Of a stretch of 64,000 nucleotides of DNA, positions 1-8,210 are shown piece after piece. A model generated the notes under the pieces. That model ran no database searches and was not told the DNA's origin. It saw only the letters and a program-made list of their open reading frames with translations. Position numbers and translations under genes: made by a program. Each line of letters starts with the position of its first letter. Within the stretch, counting starts at the first letter, position 1. Source of the DNA: Amycolatopsis pretoriensis (lineage in GTDB: Bacteria > Actinomycetota > Actinomycetes > Mycobacteriales > Pseudonocardiaceae); assembly GCF_900107925.1 (NCBI RefSeq), contig NZ_FNUJ01000004.1, positions 558,001 through 622,000 on the forward strand, written 5' to 3'.

Positions 1-853
1 CCAGCAGCGCCCGCATGCCCGACTCGAAGATGTCGTCGAGCACCAGGTCGTAGCCGGTTTCGCCCAGCTCCCGGAGCATCCGGGCGAACACCGGCCGGCC
101 GCTGACCATCGGCGCCATCGCCGGAGCCTGCTTGTCCATCCACTGCTCCTCGGACAACCCGGACGCGGCCAGCGCGTGCTGCTCGCGTTCGAGGTGGATC
201 GCGATGCCCTGGATGTAGCTGAAGAACAGCACGTGGAGATCGCACAGCGTCGCCGCGTCGACGCCGAGCTCGCTCAGCGCGGCCAGCGCCCATTCGGCGT
301 GCAGGCCGAGGTTGCGCAGCGGCAACGGACGGGTGACCGGCGCGAGCTGGGCCAGCCAGGGGTGCCGGCGGTAGAGCGACCAGAGCGTGCGGCCGCCGAG
401 CGTCAGCCGGTCGCGCCAGCCCGGCGGTGGGTTCTCCGGGTAGCCGCGCTCGCCGTACGCGGCGTCGGCCATCAGCAGCACGAGCTCGTCCTTGCCGCCG
501 ACGTACTTGTACGGCGCCATGGTCGCGGCGCCCAGGCGCGCGGCGACGCCGCGCATGGACAACGCGGCCAGGCCTTCCGCGTCGGCGATCTCGATCGCCG
601 TGCGCACGATCCGATCGCGGGTCAGGCGCTGCTGGCTGCCGCGCCGCTCCCGGCTCGCGACGACCGTGCCCGAGCGCGGCTCGGCGCGCACCAGCCCCTC
701 CTGGCTCAGCACGGCCAGGGCCTTGGCGGCCGTTGCCATCGCGACGCCGTGGTCGGCCGCGAGCCGCCGGGTCGAGGGCACCCGCGCCCCCGGCGGGAGC
801 TCGCCGCGGGCGATCCGGCCGCGCAGCTCGTCGGCGATGACCGCGTACTTCAC
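1..853 (-). CDS. GntR-TetR hybrid transcriptional regulator (partial, 3' end off window)
   Basis: Reading the minus strand from GTG at 853 gives about 284 residues with no stop before base 1, so the C-terminus is missing. The first ~70 residues look like a GntR-type winged helix (start MKYAVIADELRG, then RVPSTRRLAADHGVAMATAAKAL). A TetR-type helix-turn-helix follows (RIVRTAIEIADAEGL, then AALSMRGVAARLGA) with a TetR-C-like helical ligand domain. Such GntR/TetR hybrids are usually ligand-responsive repressors of an adjacent enzyme or pump. Here the neighbour is the divergent FAD monooxygenase at 963, and palindromic sequence lies in the 109-bp gap, so control of that gene is the natural inference. 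The ligand cannot be told. A GGGGAA stretch lies just upstream of the GTG. Confidence 0.8.
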   Translation of the reverse strand, partial: MKYAVIADELRGRIARGELPPGARVPSTRRLAADHGVAMATAAKALAVLSQEGLVRAEPRSGTVVASRERRGSQQRLTRDRIVRTAIEIADAEGLAALSMRGVAARLGAATMAPYKYVGGKDELVLLMADAAYGERGYPENPPPGWRDRLTLGGRTLWSLYRRHPWLAQLAPVTRPLPLRNLGLHAEWALAALSELGVDAATLCDLHVLFFSYIQGIAIHLEREQHALAASGLSEEQWMDKQAPAMAPMVSGRPVFARMLRELGETGYDLVLDDIFESGMRALL

Positions 854-869
854 GCTTCCCCCTGATCCA

Positions 870-897
870 GTACAGACAGCCGGCTGTACTAGTACAG
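870..897. promoter_or_regulatory. Candidate operator between divergent regulator and monooxygenase
   Basis: The divergent gap holds GTACAG (870-875), CTGTAC (884-889) and the perfect 14-bp palindrome CTGTACTAGTACAG (884-897). Three copies of the same half-site with both spacings suggest dimer binding. It lies directly beside the regulator start at 853, consistent with autoregulation and repression of the monooxygenase. This is inferred from symmetry only. Confidence 0.55.
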
Positions 898-962
898 ATT
901 TGCCTGTTCAGCTGCGGTAACTCCACTGTGGTGCGCAGCAGCGTACAACCCTGGAGGATCTC

Positions 963-2060
963 TTGCGAAACGTTCTGATCTCCGGCGCCGGTGTCGCCGG
1001 CGGCACCTTGGCCTGGTTCCTGTCCCGCGCGGGCTGGGCGGTCACCGTCGTGGAGCGTGCGCCCGGCCCGCGCACCGGCGGCCAGGCGATCGACGTGCGG
1101 GGGGCGGCGCTCGACGTCGTCGACCGGATGGGCCTCGGCGACCGGATGCGCGCCCTGCGCACCCGGATGCGGGGAATGTCCATGGTGGACGGTGAGGGCC
1201 AGGAGCTGTTCCGGTCCGAGGAGTTCACCTACAGCAGCGGACGGCTCGACAGCGAGGACTTCGAGGTCCTGCGCGACGACGTCGTCGCGATCCTGCACGA
1301 GGCGACCGACGTGGAGTACGTCTACGGCGACGTGATCACGGCGCTGACCGAGGAACCGCACGGCGTGCGCGTGGAGTTCGAGCACGGCGGCTTCCGGACG
1401 TTCGACCTGGTCGTCGGCGCGGACGGCCTGCACTCGGCGGTGCGGCGGCTGGCCTTCGGGCCGGAGGCGGAGTTCGTCCGCCACCTCGGCCAGTACCTGG
1501 CGATCTTCCCCACGGCCAATTTCCTGGGCCTCGAGGACTGGCAGGTCTGGTTCCGGCACGAGCACACCGGCGGCGTGGTCTACCCGGTCCGCGGCAACAC
1601 CGAGCTGCGCGTGACGCTCGGCTTCGGCTCGGAGCCCCTGCCCCGGATGACGGTCCCCGAGCAGAAGCGGTTGATCGCCGAACGGCTCGGCGGCGTCGGC
1701 TGGGAGGTGCCGAAGCTGCTGGAAGCGATGGCGGCCGCGGACGTCTTCTACTTCGACGCGATGGCCCAGATCCACCTCGACCGCTGGTCGGCCGGCCGCG
1801 TGGTGCTCGTCGGGGACGCCGGCTACTGCGCGTCCGCGTTGTCCGGCCAGGGCACGAGCCTCGCGCTCGTCGGCGCGTACGTCCTCGCTCAGGAACTGGG
1901 CCGCGCGGAGCACGAAACCGCCTTCGCGGCTTACGAGCGTCGGATGCGGCCGTTCGTGGCGCTCAACCAGGCGCTGGCCACGGAAAACCCGACGGGAGGG
2001 CCTTCCGAGGAGTCGACCGAGCGCGCGAAGAACGCCATCTCACTCGAGGAAGTCCACTAG
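963..2060 (+). CDS. FAD-dependent monooxygenase (PHBH/TetX-like group)
   Basis: 365 residues. The N-terminus carries the Rossmann dinucleotide motif GAGVAGGTLAWFL at about residues 7-19, followed by an acidic strand end (VVERAPG). The FAD-ribityl motif VLVGDAGYCAS sits near residue 280 and the middle holds VVGADGLHSAVRR, all typical of class A flavoprotein hydroxylases of about 370-400 residues. The substrate is not predictable; relatives hydroxylate aromatics or inactivate drugs such as tetracyclines and rifamycins. The start is TTG at 963, chosen because GGAGGA lies 6-7 bases upstream and no ATG fits. It is probably controlled by the divergent GntR/TetR regulator. Its last 21 bp overlap the convergent hydrolase gene. 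Confidence 0.85.
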   Translation: MRNVLISGAGVAGGTLAWFLSRAGWAVTVVERAPGPRTGGQAIDVRGAALDVVDRMGLGDRMRALRTRMRGMSMVDGEGQELFRSEEFTYSSGRLDSEDFEVLRDDVVAILHEATDVEYVYGDVITALTEEPHGVRVEFEHGGFRTFDLVVGADGLHSAVRRLAFGPEAEFVRHLGQYLAIFPTANFLGLEDWQVWFRHEHTGGVVYPVRGNTELRVTLGFGSEPLPRMTVPEQKRLIAERLGGVGWEVPKLLEAMAAADVFYFDAMAQIHLDRWSAGRVVLVGDAGYCASALSGQGTSLALVGAYVLAQELGRAEHETAFAAYERRMRPFVALNQALATENPTGGPSEESTERAKNAISLEEVH

Positions 2061-2960
2061 CGCCGCCGACGTGCGGTCCGGCGCTTCGAGGTGGGGGAAG
2101 TGCCCGACGCCCGGCCAGAGCTCCGGCTCGGCGTGCGGGCCCGCCCAGCGCACCGACGCCGTCGCCGTCTCGGGGAGGATGCAGGTGTCGTCGGCGCCGT
2201 GCAGCTGCAGGGTCGGCGCCGCGATCCGGCTTCCGACGGCGTCGGTGAACCGGCGGCCCTCACCGCGGAACTGCGCGCGGAACGCCCACCGGTAGTACTC
2301 GAGCGCGCTGTGCGCGACGCCGGGCACGAGCATCGCCTGCCGGAACGCCTCGACGCTGGCGGTGAAGTCCGAAGTGGACCGCCAGCCGCTCCCGGCCCAG
2401 CCGCCGAACAGGTCCGCGACGGCGCGGGCGTCGTCCTTCACGAGCCACTTCTCCGGCGCCATCGGCACCTGGAAGCGGAAGAGGTGCCCGGCCGCGCGGC
2501 CCTGGCCGCGCCACGGCCGGGCGGCGCCGGTCCGCAGCGCGAGGGGGTGGGCGGCGCCGATCGCCGTCACCGACGAGACGAGCCGGGGGTGCAGGGACGC
2601 GACCGTCCAGGCGAGCATGCCGCCCCACGCGTGCCCGACGAGGTGGGCGCGGCGCGCCCCGAGCGACTTGATCAGGCCGCCGACGTCACCGGCGAGCGTC
2701 CAGGCGTCGTAACCGCGCGGTGGCTTGTCCGAGTCGCCGTAGCCGCGCAGGTCGACGGCGACCGCGCGGAACCCGGCGTCGGCGAGTGCCCGCAGCTGGT
2801 GGTGCCAGGTCCACCAGAACTCGGCGAACCCGTGCAGCAGCACCACGACGGGCCCCTCGCCGAGCTCGGCGACGTGCAGCCGGATGCCGTTGGCGGACAC
2901 GTCGCGGTGCGCCCACGGGCCGTCGAGCCGGACGCTCGACGGGTCGGGGGACGGGTGCAA
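2040..2960 (-). CDS. Alpha/beta hydrolase, epoxide-hydrolase-like, with alanine at the nucleophile position
   Basis: 306 residues of alpha/beta-hydrolase fold: oxyanion-hole HGFAEFWWTW near residue 44, strand-4 motif DLRGYGDSDKP, and a C-terminal histidine region GVGHFPHLEAP. The position matches ephE-type genes (M. tuberculosis Rv3670 follows the Rv3669 membrane protein, as here). The nucleophile elbow reads GHAWGG where epoxide hydrolases have GHDWGG and serine hydrolases GHSxGG; the codon is GCG, so the catalytic residue appears to be Ala. It may be inactive as a hydrolase or have a non-hydrolytic role. The start is TTG at 2960, 4 bp after the upstream gene's stop, suggesting one transcript with it. 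Confidence 0.8.
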   Translation of the reverse strand: MHPSPDPSSVRLDGPWAHRDVSANGIRLHVAELGEGPVVVLLHGFAEFWWTWHHQLRALADAGFRAVAVDLRGYGDSDKPPRGYDAWTLAGDVGGLIKSLGARRAHLVGHAWGGMLAWTVASLHPRLVSSVTAIGAAHPLALRTGAARPWRGQGRAAGHLFRFQVPMAPEKWLVKDDARAVADLFGGWAGSGWRSTSDFTASVEAFRQAMLVPGVAHSALEYYRWAFRAQFRGEGRRFTDAVGSRIAAPTLQLHGADDTCILPETATASVRWAGPHAEPELWPGVGHFPHLEAPDRTSAALVDFLE

Positions 2961-2964
2961 CGAC

Positions 2965-3465
2965 TCAGTCGCGCGTGGTGGTCAAGTCGGCGTCGGCCGC
3001 CTTGTGCGGCTTGAGCGCGGAGGCCGTCTCCTTGACGCTGGCGATCGTCCGCTCGGGTGCCTTGAACTTCTTCACCTTGCGGTAGCCGAGGAACCCGGCC
3101 ACCGCCGTGACGACCCACATCAGGCCCAGGACGACCAGGAACGCACCCCAGCGGTGAAGGCCGTGGAACCAGTCCGCGAGACCTTCGGAGAGGGCGAAAA
3201 AGAAGAAGAACGAGCTGTACAGCAGGACCGTCAGCGCGATCAGGAAGTAGATGGCCCCTTTGAGGCCCTTCTTCACCTCGCCGACCAGCTCGGACTTCGC
3301 GAGCTCCATCTCGGCCCGGACCAGGGTCGAGATGTGCTGGGTCGCGTCGCCGACGAGCCTGCCGATCGACTGGTCGCCGGGGACGTCGGTGTCGGAGGAC
3401 AGCGGGAGGTAAGGCACGGCCCCCACGCCGTCGGGGCCGGTGCGTTCGTGTTTGGGGCTGCTCAC
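2965..3465 (-). CDS. Phage-holin-family (Actinobacterial holin-X) membrane protein
   Basis: 166 residues from GTG 3465 (VSSPKHERTG). A central amphipathic segment (VRAEMELAKSELVGEVKKG) precedes two hydrophobic helices, one with five consecutive phenylalanines (SSFFFFFALSEG), then a charged tail. This matches the small membrane proteins of the phage_holin_3_6 family common in actinobacterial chromosomes, whose job is unknown; the name does not imply a phage origin. An in-frame TTG at 3528 overlaps the nhaA stop and would add 21 arginine-rich residues by translational coupling; the shorter start is preferred on composition. It lies between nhaA and the hydrolase on the same strand. Confidence 0.75.
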   Translation of the reverse strand: MSSPKHERTGPDGVGAVPYLPLSSDTDVPGDQSIGRLVGDATQHISTLVRAEMELAKSELVGEVKKGLKGAIYFLIALTVLLYSSFFFFFALSEGLADWFHGLHRWGAFLVVLGLMWVVTAVAGFLGYRKVKKFKAPERTIASVKETASALKPHKAADADLTTTRD

Positions 3466-3524
3466 CGGGTCATCGTGCCATGACGCCCTGGAGCGGGCGC
3501 GGCGGAGTACGCGAGTGTCGGCGA

Positions 3525-4703
3525 TCAATCCGCTTCGGCGTGCACCCGGCTGCGCTTCAGGAGCAGAACCGCCGCGAGCAGGGACGCCACCGCGGAGGCG
3601 ATCAGCACCGCCGCCTTCGCCAGTTCACTCGTGTCCCCCGGCAGCGCCAGCTCCGCGATCAGCAGGCTGACCGTGAACCCGACGCCGCCGAGCACGGACA
3701 ACGCGCCGATGTCGCGCCAGCCCATGCCGCGGGGCATTTCGGCGGTCTTGAGCCGCACCGCGAGCCAGCTCGCGCCGAAGATCCCGACGACCTTGCCGCC
3801 GAGCAGCCCGGCGAGCACCGCGAGCGGCAACGCCGTCGTGAACACCGCGCCGAGGGCGTCGCCGCTGACCGAGATCCCGGCCGCGAACAGCGCGAACAGC
3901 GGTACGGCGACGGCCGCCGACCACGGCTGGAGCCGGTGTTCCAGCCGCAATGCGGGTGCTTCGGCCTCGCCTTCGTCGGCGCGGACGCGGGTGAGCAGGC
4001 CGAGCGCGACGCCGGCGATCGTCGCGTGGATGCCCGCCGAGTGCACGGCGACCCAGACGACCAGCGCGAGCGGCACGTACAGCCACGGCGTGCGGACCCG
4101 GCGGTGCTGCAGGAAGGCGTACAGCGCGAGCGCGGCCACCGCCACGGCCACCGCGACCAGGTCGAAGCCCGTCGTGAAGACGACGGCGATGACGACGATC
4201 GCGCCGAGGTCGTCCACCACGGCCAGCGACAGCAGGAAGACCCGCGCGCTCGAAGGCAGGTTCGACGCGGTCAGCGCGAGCACGCCGAGCGCGAACGCGA
4301 TGTCCGTCGCCACCGGGATCGCCCAGGCCCGTTCGATGCCCGGCGTCCCCCAGCCGACCGACAGCGCGACGAGCGCGGGCACGACCATGCCGCCGGCCGC
4401 GGCCACGACCGGCAGGATCGCCTGCTTGAAGCGGGACAGCTCGCCGATGACGAGCTCGCGCTTGAGCTCGAGCCCGGCGACGAAGAAGAACAGGGCGAGG
4501 AGGCCGTCCTTCGCCCAGTCGCCGAGCGTCAGGTTCAGGTGCAGGAACTCCGGGCCGAGCCGGAAGTCACGCAGCGCGTGGTAGCTGTCGCGCAGCGGGG
4601 AGTTGGCCCAGAGCAGGGCGACGGCGGTCGCGGCGAGCAGGATCAGCCCGCCGGTCGTCTCGGTGCGCAGGTAGCGGGCGAATTCGCTGAACGGGCGGGT
4701 CAT
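3525..4703 (-). CDS. nhaA: Na+/H+ antiporter NhaA
   Basis: 392 residues, the usual length of NhaA (about 390). The family landmark ATDIAFALGVLALT is near residue 130, with the following VFLLSLAVVDDLGAIVVIAV segment containing the paired aspartates of the ion site. Eleven or twelve hydrophobic helices are apparent. The protein exchanges internal Na+ for external H+ across the cytoplasmic membrane. The start is ATG 4703. The gene has its own upstream region (4704-4820) and probably leads a short transcript through the holin-like and hydrolase genes, because the next possible start overlaps its stop. Confidence 0.95.
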   Translation of the reverse strand: MTRPFSEFARYLRTETTGGLILLAATAVALLWANSPLRDSYHALRDFRLGPEFLHLNLTLGDWAKDGLLALFFFVAGLELKRELVIGELSRFKQAILPVVAAAGGMVVPALVALSVGWGTPGIERAWAIPVATDIAFALGVLALTASNLPSSARVFLLSLAVVDDLGAIVVIAVVFTTGFDLVAVAVAVAALALYAFLQHRRVRTPWLYVPLALVVWVAVHSAGIHATIAGVALGLLTRVRADEGEAEAPALRLEHRLQPWSAAVAVPLFALFAAGISVSGDALGAVFTTALPLAVLAGLLGGKVVGIFGASWLAVRLKTAEMPRGMGWRDIGALSVLGGVGFTVSLLIAELALPGDTSELAKAAVLIASAVASLLAAVLLLKRSRVHAEAD

Positions 4704-4893
4704 CGGGGCGGCTCCCGGGGTCGCTGATCACTGTTGCCGACCAGACTTCCCGGCGCACCTTGAGGTTATTTTAATCCCTCTTTGTCACGGACCGTTATGG
4801 CCGCCGCCACATCGGGTACCGGTGGTGATTAACCAGCGAGCCCTCTTAGCATGCGAAACGACAACGAAGTCCGAGACAAAGGAAGACAGAGTT

Positions 4894-6351
4894 GTGAGCA
4901 CCTCTACCGAGGTCCAGCGGGACACGAGGTTCTTCGGGCACCCACGAGGACTGGCGAACCTCTTCGGCGTGGAGATGTGGGAGCGCTTCTCCTTCTACGG
5001 GATGCTCGGCATCCTGCCGATCTACCTCTACTACCAGGTCGACCAGGGCGGTCTCGGCCTCGCGCAGGAGACGGCGCTCGGCATCGTCGGCGCGTACGGC
5101 GGGCTGGTGTACCTCTCCGCCGTCATCGGCGCCTGGGTCGCCGACCGGCTGCTCGGCTCCGAACGCACGCTCTTCTACAGCGCCGTGCTGATCATGATCG
5201 GCCACATCAGCCTGGCGCTGCTGCCCGGCCTGACCGGCATCGGCGTCGGTCTCGTGTGCGTCGCGGTCGGCAGCGGCGGGCTGAAGTCCAACGCGACGGC
5301 GATCATCGGCACGCTCTACGCCGACGGCGACGAACGGCGCGACGCCGGCTTCACGATCTTCTACATGGGCATCAACCTCGGCGGTTTCGTCGGGCCGCTG
5401 CTGACCGGGCTCGCGCAGTCGGAGGTCGGTTTCCACCTCGGCTTCGGCCTCGCCGCCGTCGGTATGGCGCTCGGCCTGACCCAGTACGCGGTCGGCCGCA
5501 AGAACCTCGGCGACAAGGCCAGGGAGGTCCCCAACCCGCTGCCGTCGTCGCATCGCGCGCTCGCGGTCGGCGGCGCCCTCCTGCTGGTGGCGGCGATCCT
5601 GGTGCTGGTCATGACCGGCGTCGTCACCCCGGGCAACCTCGCCGACGTCGTCGTCGTGGTGGTCGGCGTGATCTCGGTGATCTACTTCCTGGTCATCCTG
5701 ACCAGCCGGAAGATCACCTCGGACGAGCGCAGCCGGGTGTTCTCGTTCATCCCGATGTTCATCGCCAGCGCGGTGTTCTTCTCGCTGTACCAGCAGCAGT
5801 TCACGGTCGTCGCGGCCTACACCGACCAGCGGTTGAACCGGAGCCTGTTCGGCTGGGAGCTGCCGGTGCCCTGGGTCGCCTCGATCAACCCGGTGTTCAT
5901 CATCGTGTTCGCGCCCCTGCTGGCGGCGCTGTGGACGAAGCTCGGTGAGCGCCAGCCGTCGACGCCGATGAAGTTCGTCCTCGGCACGGTGCTGATGGGT
6001 GTGGCGTTCCTGCTGTTCCTGCCGATGGTGGGCAGCGGCAAGAACGCGAGCCCGATGCTCGTGCTGGTCGGCATCCTGTTCGTGTTCACGATCGCCGAGC
6101 TGTGCCTCTCGCCGGTCGGGCTGTCGCTGTCGACGAAGCTCGCGCCCGAGGCGTTCCGGACGCAGATGGTGGCGCTGAACTACCTGTCGGTTTCGTTCGG
6201 CACGGCGATGTCCGGCAAGCTCGCCGAGTACTACTCGGTCGACGACGAAGCGCCGTACTTCAGCACGGTCGGCGGGGTCGCCATCGGCGTCGGCGTGCTG
6301 CTGTTCCTGGGTATCCCCTTCATCCGCAAGCTGATGAAGGGCGTGCATTAG
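4894..6351 (+). CDS. Proton-dependent oligopeptide transporter (POT/PTR2 family)
   Basis: 485 residues from GTG 4894, which has AAAGGAAG about 10 bases upstream; an in-frame start at 4822 would add 24 polar residues and is less likely. The N-terminal signature GVEMWERFSFYGMLGILPIYL contains the E-x-x-E/R-F-x-Y-Y/G-type element of peptide transporters, and GAYGGLVYLSAVIGAWVADRLLG follows. About 14 hydrophobic helices are seen. The family imports di- and tripeptides with protons. It stands alone on the plus strand and its stop overlaps the convergent VIT-family gene by 4 bp. Confidence 0.9.
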   Translation: MSTSTEVQRDTRFFGHPRGLANLFGVEMWERFSFYGMLGILPIYLYYQVDQGGLGLAQETALGIVGAYGGLVYLSAVIGAWVADRLLGSERTLFYSAVLIMIGHISLALLPGLTGIGVGLVCVAVGSGGLKSNATAIIGTLYADGDERRDAGFTIFYMGINLGGFVGPLLTGLAQSEVGFHLGFGLAAVGMALGLTQYAVGRKNLGDKAREVPNPLPSSHRALAVGGALLLVAAILVLVMTGVVTPGNLADVVVVVVGVISVIYFLVILTSRKITSDERSRVFSFIPMFIASAVFFSLYQQQFTVVAAYTDQRLNRSLFGWELPVPWVASINPVFIIVFAPLLAALWTKLGERQPSTPMKFVLGTVLMGVAFLLFLPMVGSGKNASPMLVLVGILFVFTIAELCLSPVGLSLSTKLAPEAFRTQMVALNYLSVSFGTAMSGKLAEYYSVDDEAPYFSTVGGVAIGVGVLLFLGIPFIRKLMKGVH

Positions 6352-7064
6352 CCCACGGTGACGCCGAAGATCACCCCGACGAAGTAGGTCACCACCATCG
6401 TGAGGGCGCCGACGCCGACGTTGCGGAGGATCGCGCGCCCCACGTTCGCGTCGCCGAGCCTCGCGCTGACCCACCCGGTCAGCGTGAGGCCGACGACGAC
6501 CGCGGCCGCGCACGCCCACACCCGCAGGGAGACGCCGGCCCAGGCGATGGACAGGATCGGCAGCAGCGCGCCGACCGAGAACGCGAGCAGCGACGCCCAC
6601 GCCGCCTGCCACGGGCTGGTCAGGTTGTCCGGGTCGATGCCGAGTTCGGCCTCGGCGTGCGCCTGCAGGGCGTCCTTTTCGGTCAGTTCGCGGGCGACCC
6701 GGGTCGCTAGGTCCGGCGAGAGCCCCTTGCCTTCGTAGATTCCGGCGAGCTCGCGCTCCTCGGCCTCCGGCATCGTCTTGAGCTCCTGCTTTTCCAGCCG
6801 GAGCAAGGCCTGTTCGGTGTCGCGCTGGGTGCTGACGGAGACGTATTCCCCACCGGCCATGGAAAAGGCGCCGGCGACGAGCCCGGCGATTCCGGCGGTG
6901 AGGATCGTGGTGCTTTCGGTGGTCGCGCCGGCGACCCCGACGACGATGCCGGCGACGGATACGATCCCGTCGTTCGCCCCGAGAACCCCGGCCCGCAGCC
7001 AGTTCAGCTTGCCGCCCACGCCCTGGTGCGGTTCGTGGGCGTGCTCCACGGCGATATCGGTCAC
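6348..7064 (-). CDS. VIT1/CCC1-family iron/manganese transporter
   Basis: 238 residues, typical for bacterial VIT-family proteins. The conserved N-terminal segment LRAGVLGANDGIVSVAGIVVGVAGA and the following GAFSMAGGEYVSVSTQRDTE are diagnostic, with a charged cytoplasmic loop rich in Glu (PEAEERELAGIYEGKG) that binds metal in this family, then three more hydrophobic helices. The protein exports or stores Fe2+/Mn2+. The start is GTG 7064. An IdeR/DmdR-like iron box lies 66-84 bp upstream, which fits a gene answering to iron level. Confidence 0.9.
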   Translation of the reverse strand: MTDIAVEHAHEPHQGVGGKLNWLRAGVLGANDGIVSVAGIVVGVAGATTESTTILTAGIAGLVAGAFSMAGGEYVSVSTQRDTEQALLRLEKQELKTMPEAEERELAGIYEGKGLSPDLATRVARELTEKDALQAHAEAELGIDPDNLTSPWQAAWASLLAFSVGALLPILSIAWAGVSLRVWACAAAVVVGLTLTGWVSARLGDANVGRAILRNVGVGALTMVVTYFVGVIFGVTVG

Positions 7065-7129
7065 GGGACAAGTGAAACACGAATGGGGAATCGTGGCGAG
7101 ACTTGTTCTTTCTGTCAGGTACGCCTAAT

Positions 7130-7148
7130 TAACGAATGCCTTACCTAA
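7130..7148. promoter_or_regulatory. IdeR/DtxR-type iron box
   Basis: On the minus strand this reads TTAGGTAAGGCATTCGTTA, matching 16 of 19 positions of the DtxR/IdeR consensus TWAGGTWAGSCTWACCTWA by eye, with a perfect left half. It lies between the divergent VIT-type transporter (start 7064) and the cupin gene (start near 7195). Iron-loaded IdeR could repress or, as for storage genes in mycobacteria, activate from such a site. Confidence 0.65.
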
Positions 7149-7194
7149 GCCGTCCTGTGTGGACTCTCAGCCGCGATGGGCCATGATGGCGGGT

Positions 7195-7536
7195 ATGGAG
7201 GACCAGGTGTGGCAGCCGCTGCGGACGGTGGAGGGCCTCCCGCTACAAGGCGGCGAGGGCCGCTTCCGGCTGCTGGAGACGGCGCCGAGCGGGCTGGCGT
7301 ATTTGATCCACTACCCGGCGGGGGTGGCATCGCCACCACACGCGCACGACCACGACTCGATCGTGTACGTGCTGTCGGGCCGGCTGCGGGGAGCGGTGGA
7401 CGGCGTGGAGACGGAGCTGGATCCGGGGGATTCGGTGCTGCACCCACGCGGGGTGGCCCACCACGTGGAGGCGCTGACGGACTCGATGTGGGTGGAGTTC
7501 AAGTCGCCGTTGCCGGGTAACCCGCCGATCGCCTGA
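7195..7536 (+). CDS. Small single-domain cupin protein
   Basis: 113 residues from ATG 7195. Cupin motif 1 is recognisable as HAHDHDSIVYVLSGRLRG (near residue 45) and motif 2 as LDPGDSVLHPRGVAHHVEA, giving the histidine/acid metal ligands of a double-stranded beta-helix. Alternative in-frame starts lie at 7159 (GTG) and 7183 (ATG); none has a strong ribosome site. Function is unknown; such proteins bind small ligands or metals. It shares its upstream region, including the iron box, with the VIT transporter. A terminator hairpin follows 8 bp after the stop. Confidence 0.75.
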   Translation: MEDQVWQPLRTVEGLPLQGGEGRFRLLETAPSGLAYLIHYPAGVASPPHAHDHDSIVYVLSGRLRGAVDGVETELDPGDSVLHPRGVAHHVEALTDSMWVEFKSPLPGNPPIA

Positions 7537-7544
7537 AAGCGGAA

Positions 7545-7577
7545 ACGCCCGGCCCCGCTCGAAGCGGAACCGGGCGT
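7545..7577. terminator. Bidirectional-type hairpin after cupin gene
   Basis: ACGCCCGG (7545-7552) pairs with CCGGGCGT (7570-7577) around a 17-base loop, between the convergent cupin gene and the AT-hook gene ending at 7595. Confidence 0.6.
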
Positions 7578-7594
7578 CTCCTGGGAGTTAAGCC

Positions 7595-8068
7595 TCAGGC
7601 GTCCAGTTCGGCGAGGGCCTGCTTGGCCTTCTCGAGCTCGGCCTCGAGCGCCGCGACCTTCGCCGCCTGCGCCTCGCGGGCCTGGTTGATCACCTCGTCG
7701 ATCGGGCCGGACAGGTCCGCGTGCAGCTCCTTGGCCGCGCGCGACACCGCCGCCGCGGGGATCTCCAGGCCCTTCGCGACCCACTTCGAACCGTTCTTCA
7801 GCTCGGCCTGCCACTCGCCGTCGGCGGTGCCGGTGACCGTGAGGATCAGCTCGACCGTGCGGGTCTTCTTCGCCGTCGACGCCGTCGCACCCTTCGGGCG
7901 GCCGCGCTTCGGCTTGGGGGCCTCCTCGGCGGCGGGCTCTTCCGAGCCCTCCGAAGAAGCCGGGGACGCGGACTCGGTGACGGTCGCCTCGTCGGAAGAA
8001 ACCTCCGGAGTCGAAGCCGGAGCAGCCGAAGCGGTTTCCTCGTCGTGCGTCAGGACATCCACGGTCAT
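7595..8068 (-). CDS. Putative DNA-binding protein with AT-hook and C-terminal coiled coil
   Basis: 157 residues. The first 50 are acidic and low-complexity (Ser/Glu/Ala). An AT-hook-like core KPKRGRPKG lies at about residues 52-60, followed by a small conserved domain (TVELILTVTGTADGEWQAELKNG) and a C-terminal Ala/Glu/Lys helix likely to form a coiled coil. It resembles actinobacterial proteins of unknown function (DUF6319-like; recalled, not searched). A chromatin-associated role is an inference from the hook. ATG 8068 is preceded by AAGGAGA. It is flanked by hairpin terminators and looks monocistronic. Confidence 0.65.
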   Translation of the reverse strand: MTVDVLTHDEETASAAPASTPEVSSDEATVTESASPASSEGSEEPAAEEAPKPKRGRPKGATASTAKKTRTVELILTVTGTADGEWQAELKNGSKWVAKGLEIPAAAVSRAAKELHADLSGPIDEVINQAREAQAAKVAALEAELEKAKQALAELDA

Positions 8069-8159
8069 CGTCGTGTCGTCTCCTTGCCCGGGAAGGGGGT
8101 GTGGTTCGCGGCACAGCGTAGAACATGCGTTCGAGCCGTGCCACTCGGGGGGTCATGAC

Positions 8160-8192
8160 AGAGCCCTCCCGGCGCGAAGCCGGAAGGGCTCT
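8160..8192. terminator. Terminator hairpin downstream of acs
   Basis: AGAGCCCTCCCGGC (8160-8173) pairs with GCCGGAAGGGCTCT (8179-8192), one mismatch, loop GCGAA. It lies 18 bp past the acs stop on the minus strand. Confidence 0.75.
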
Positions 8193-8210
8193 GACGGGGA
8201 GAACGCTAGC

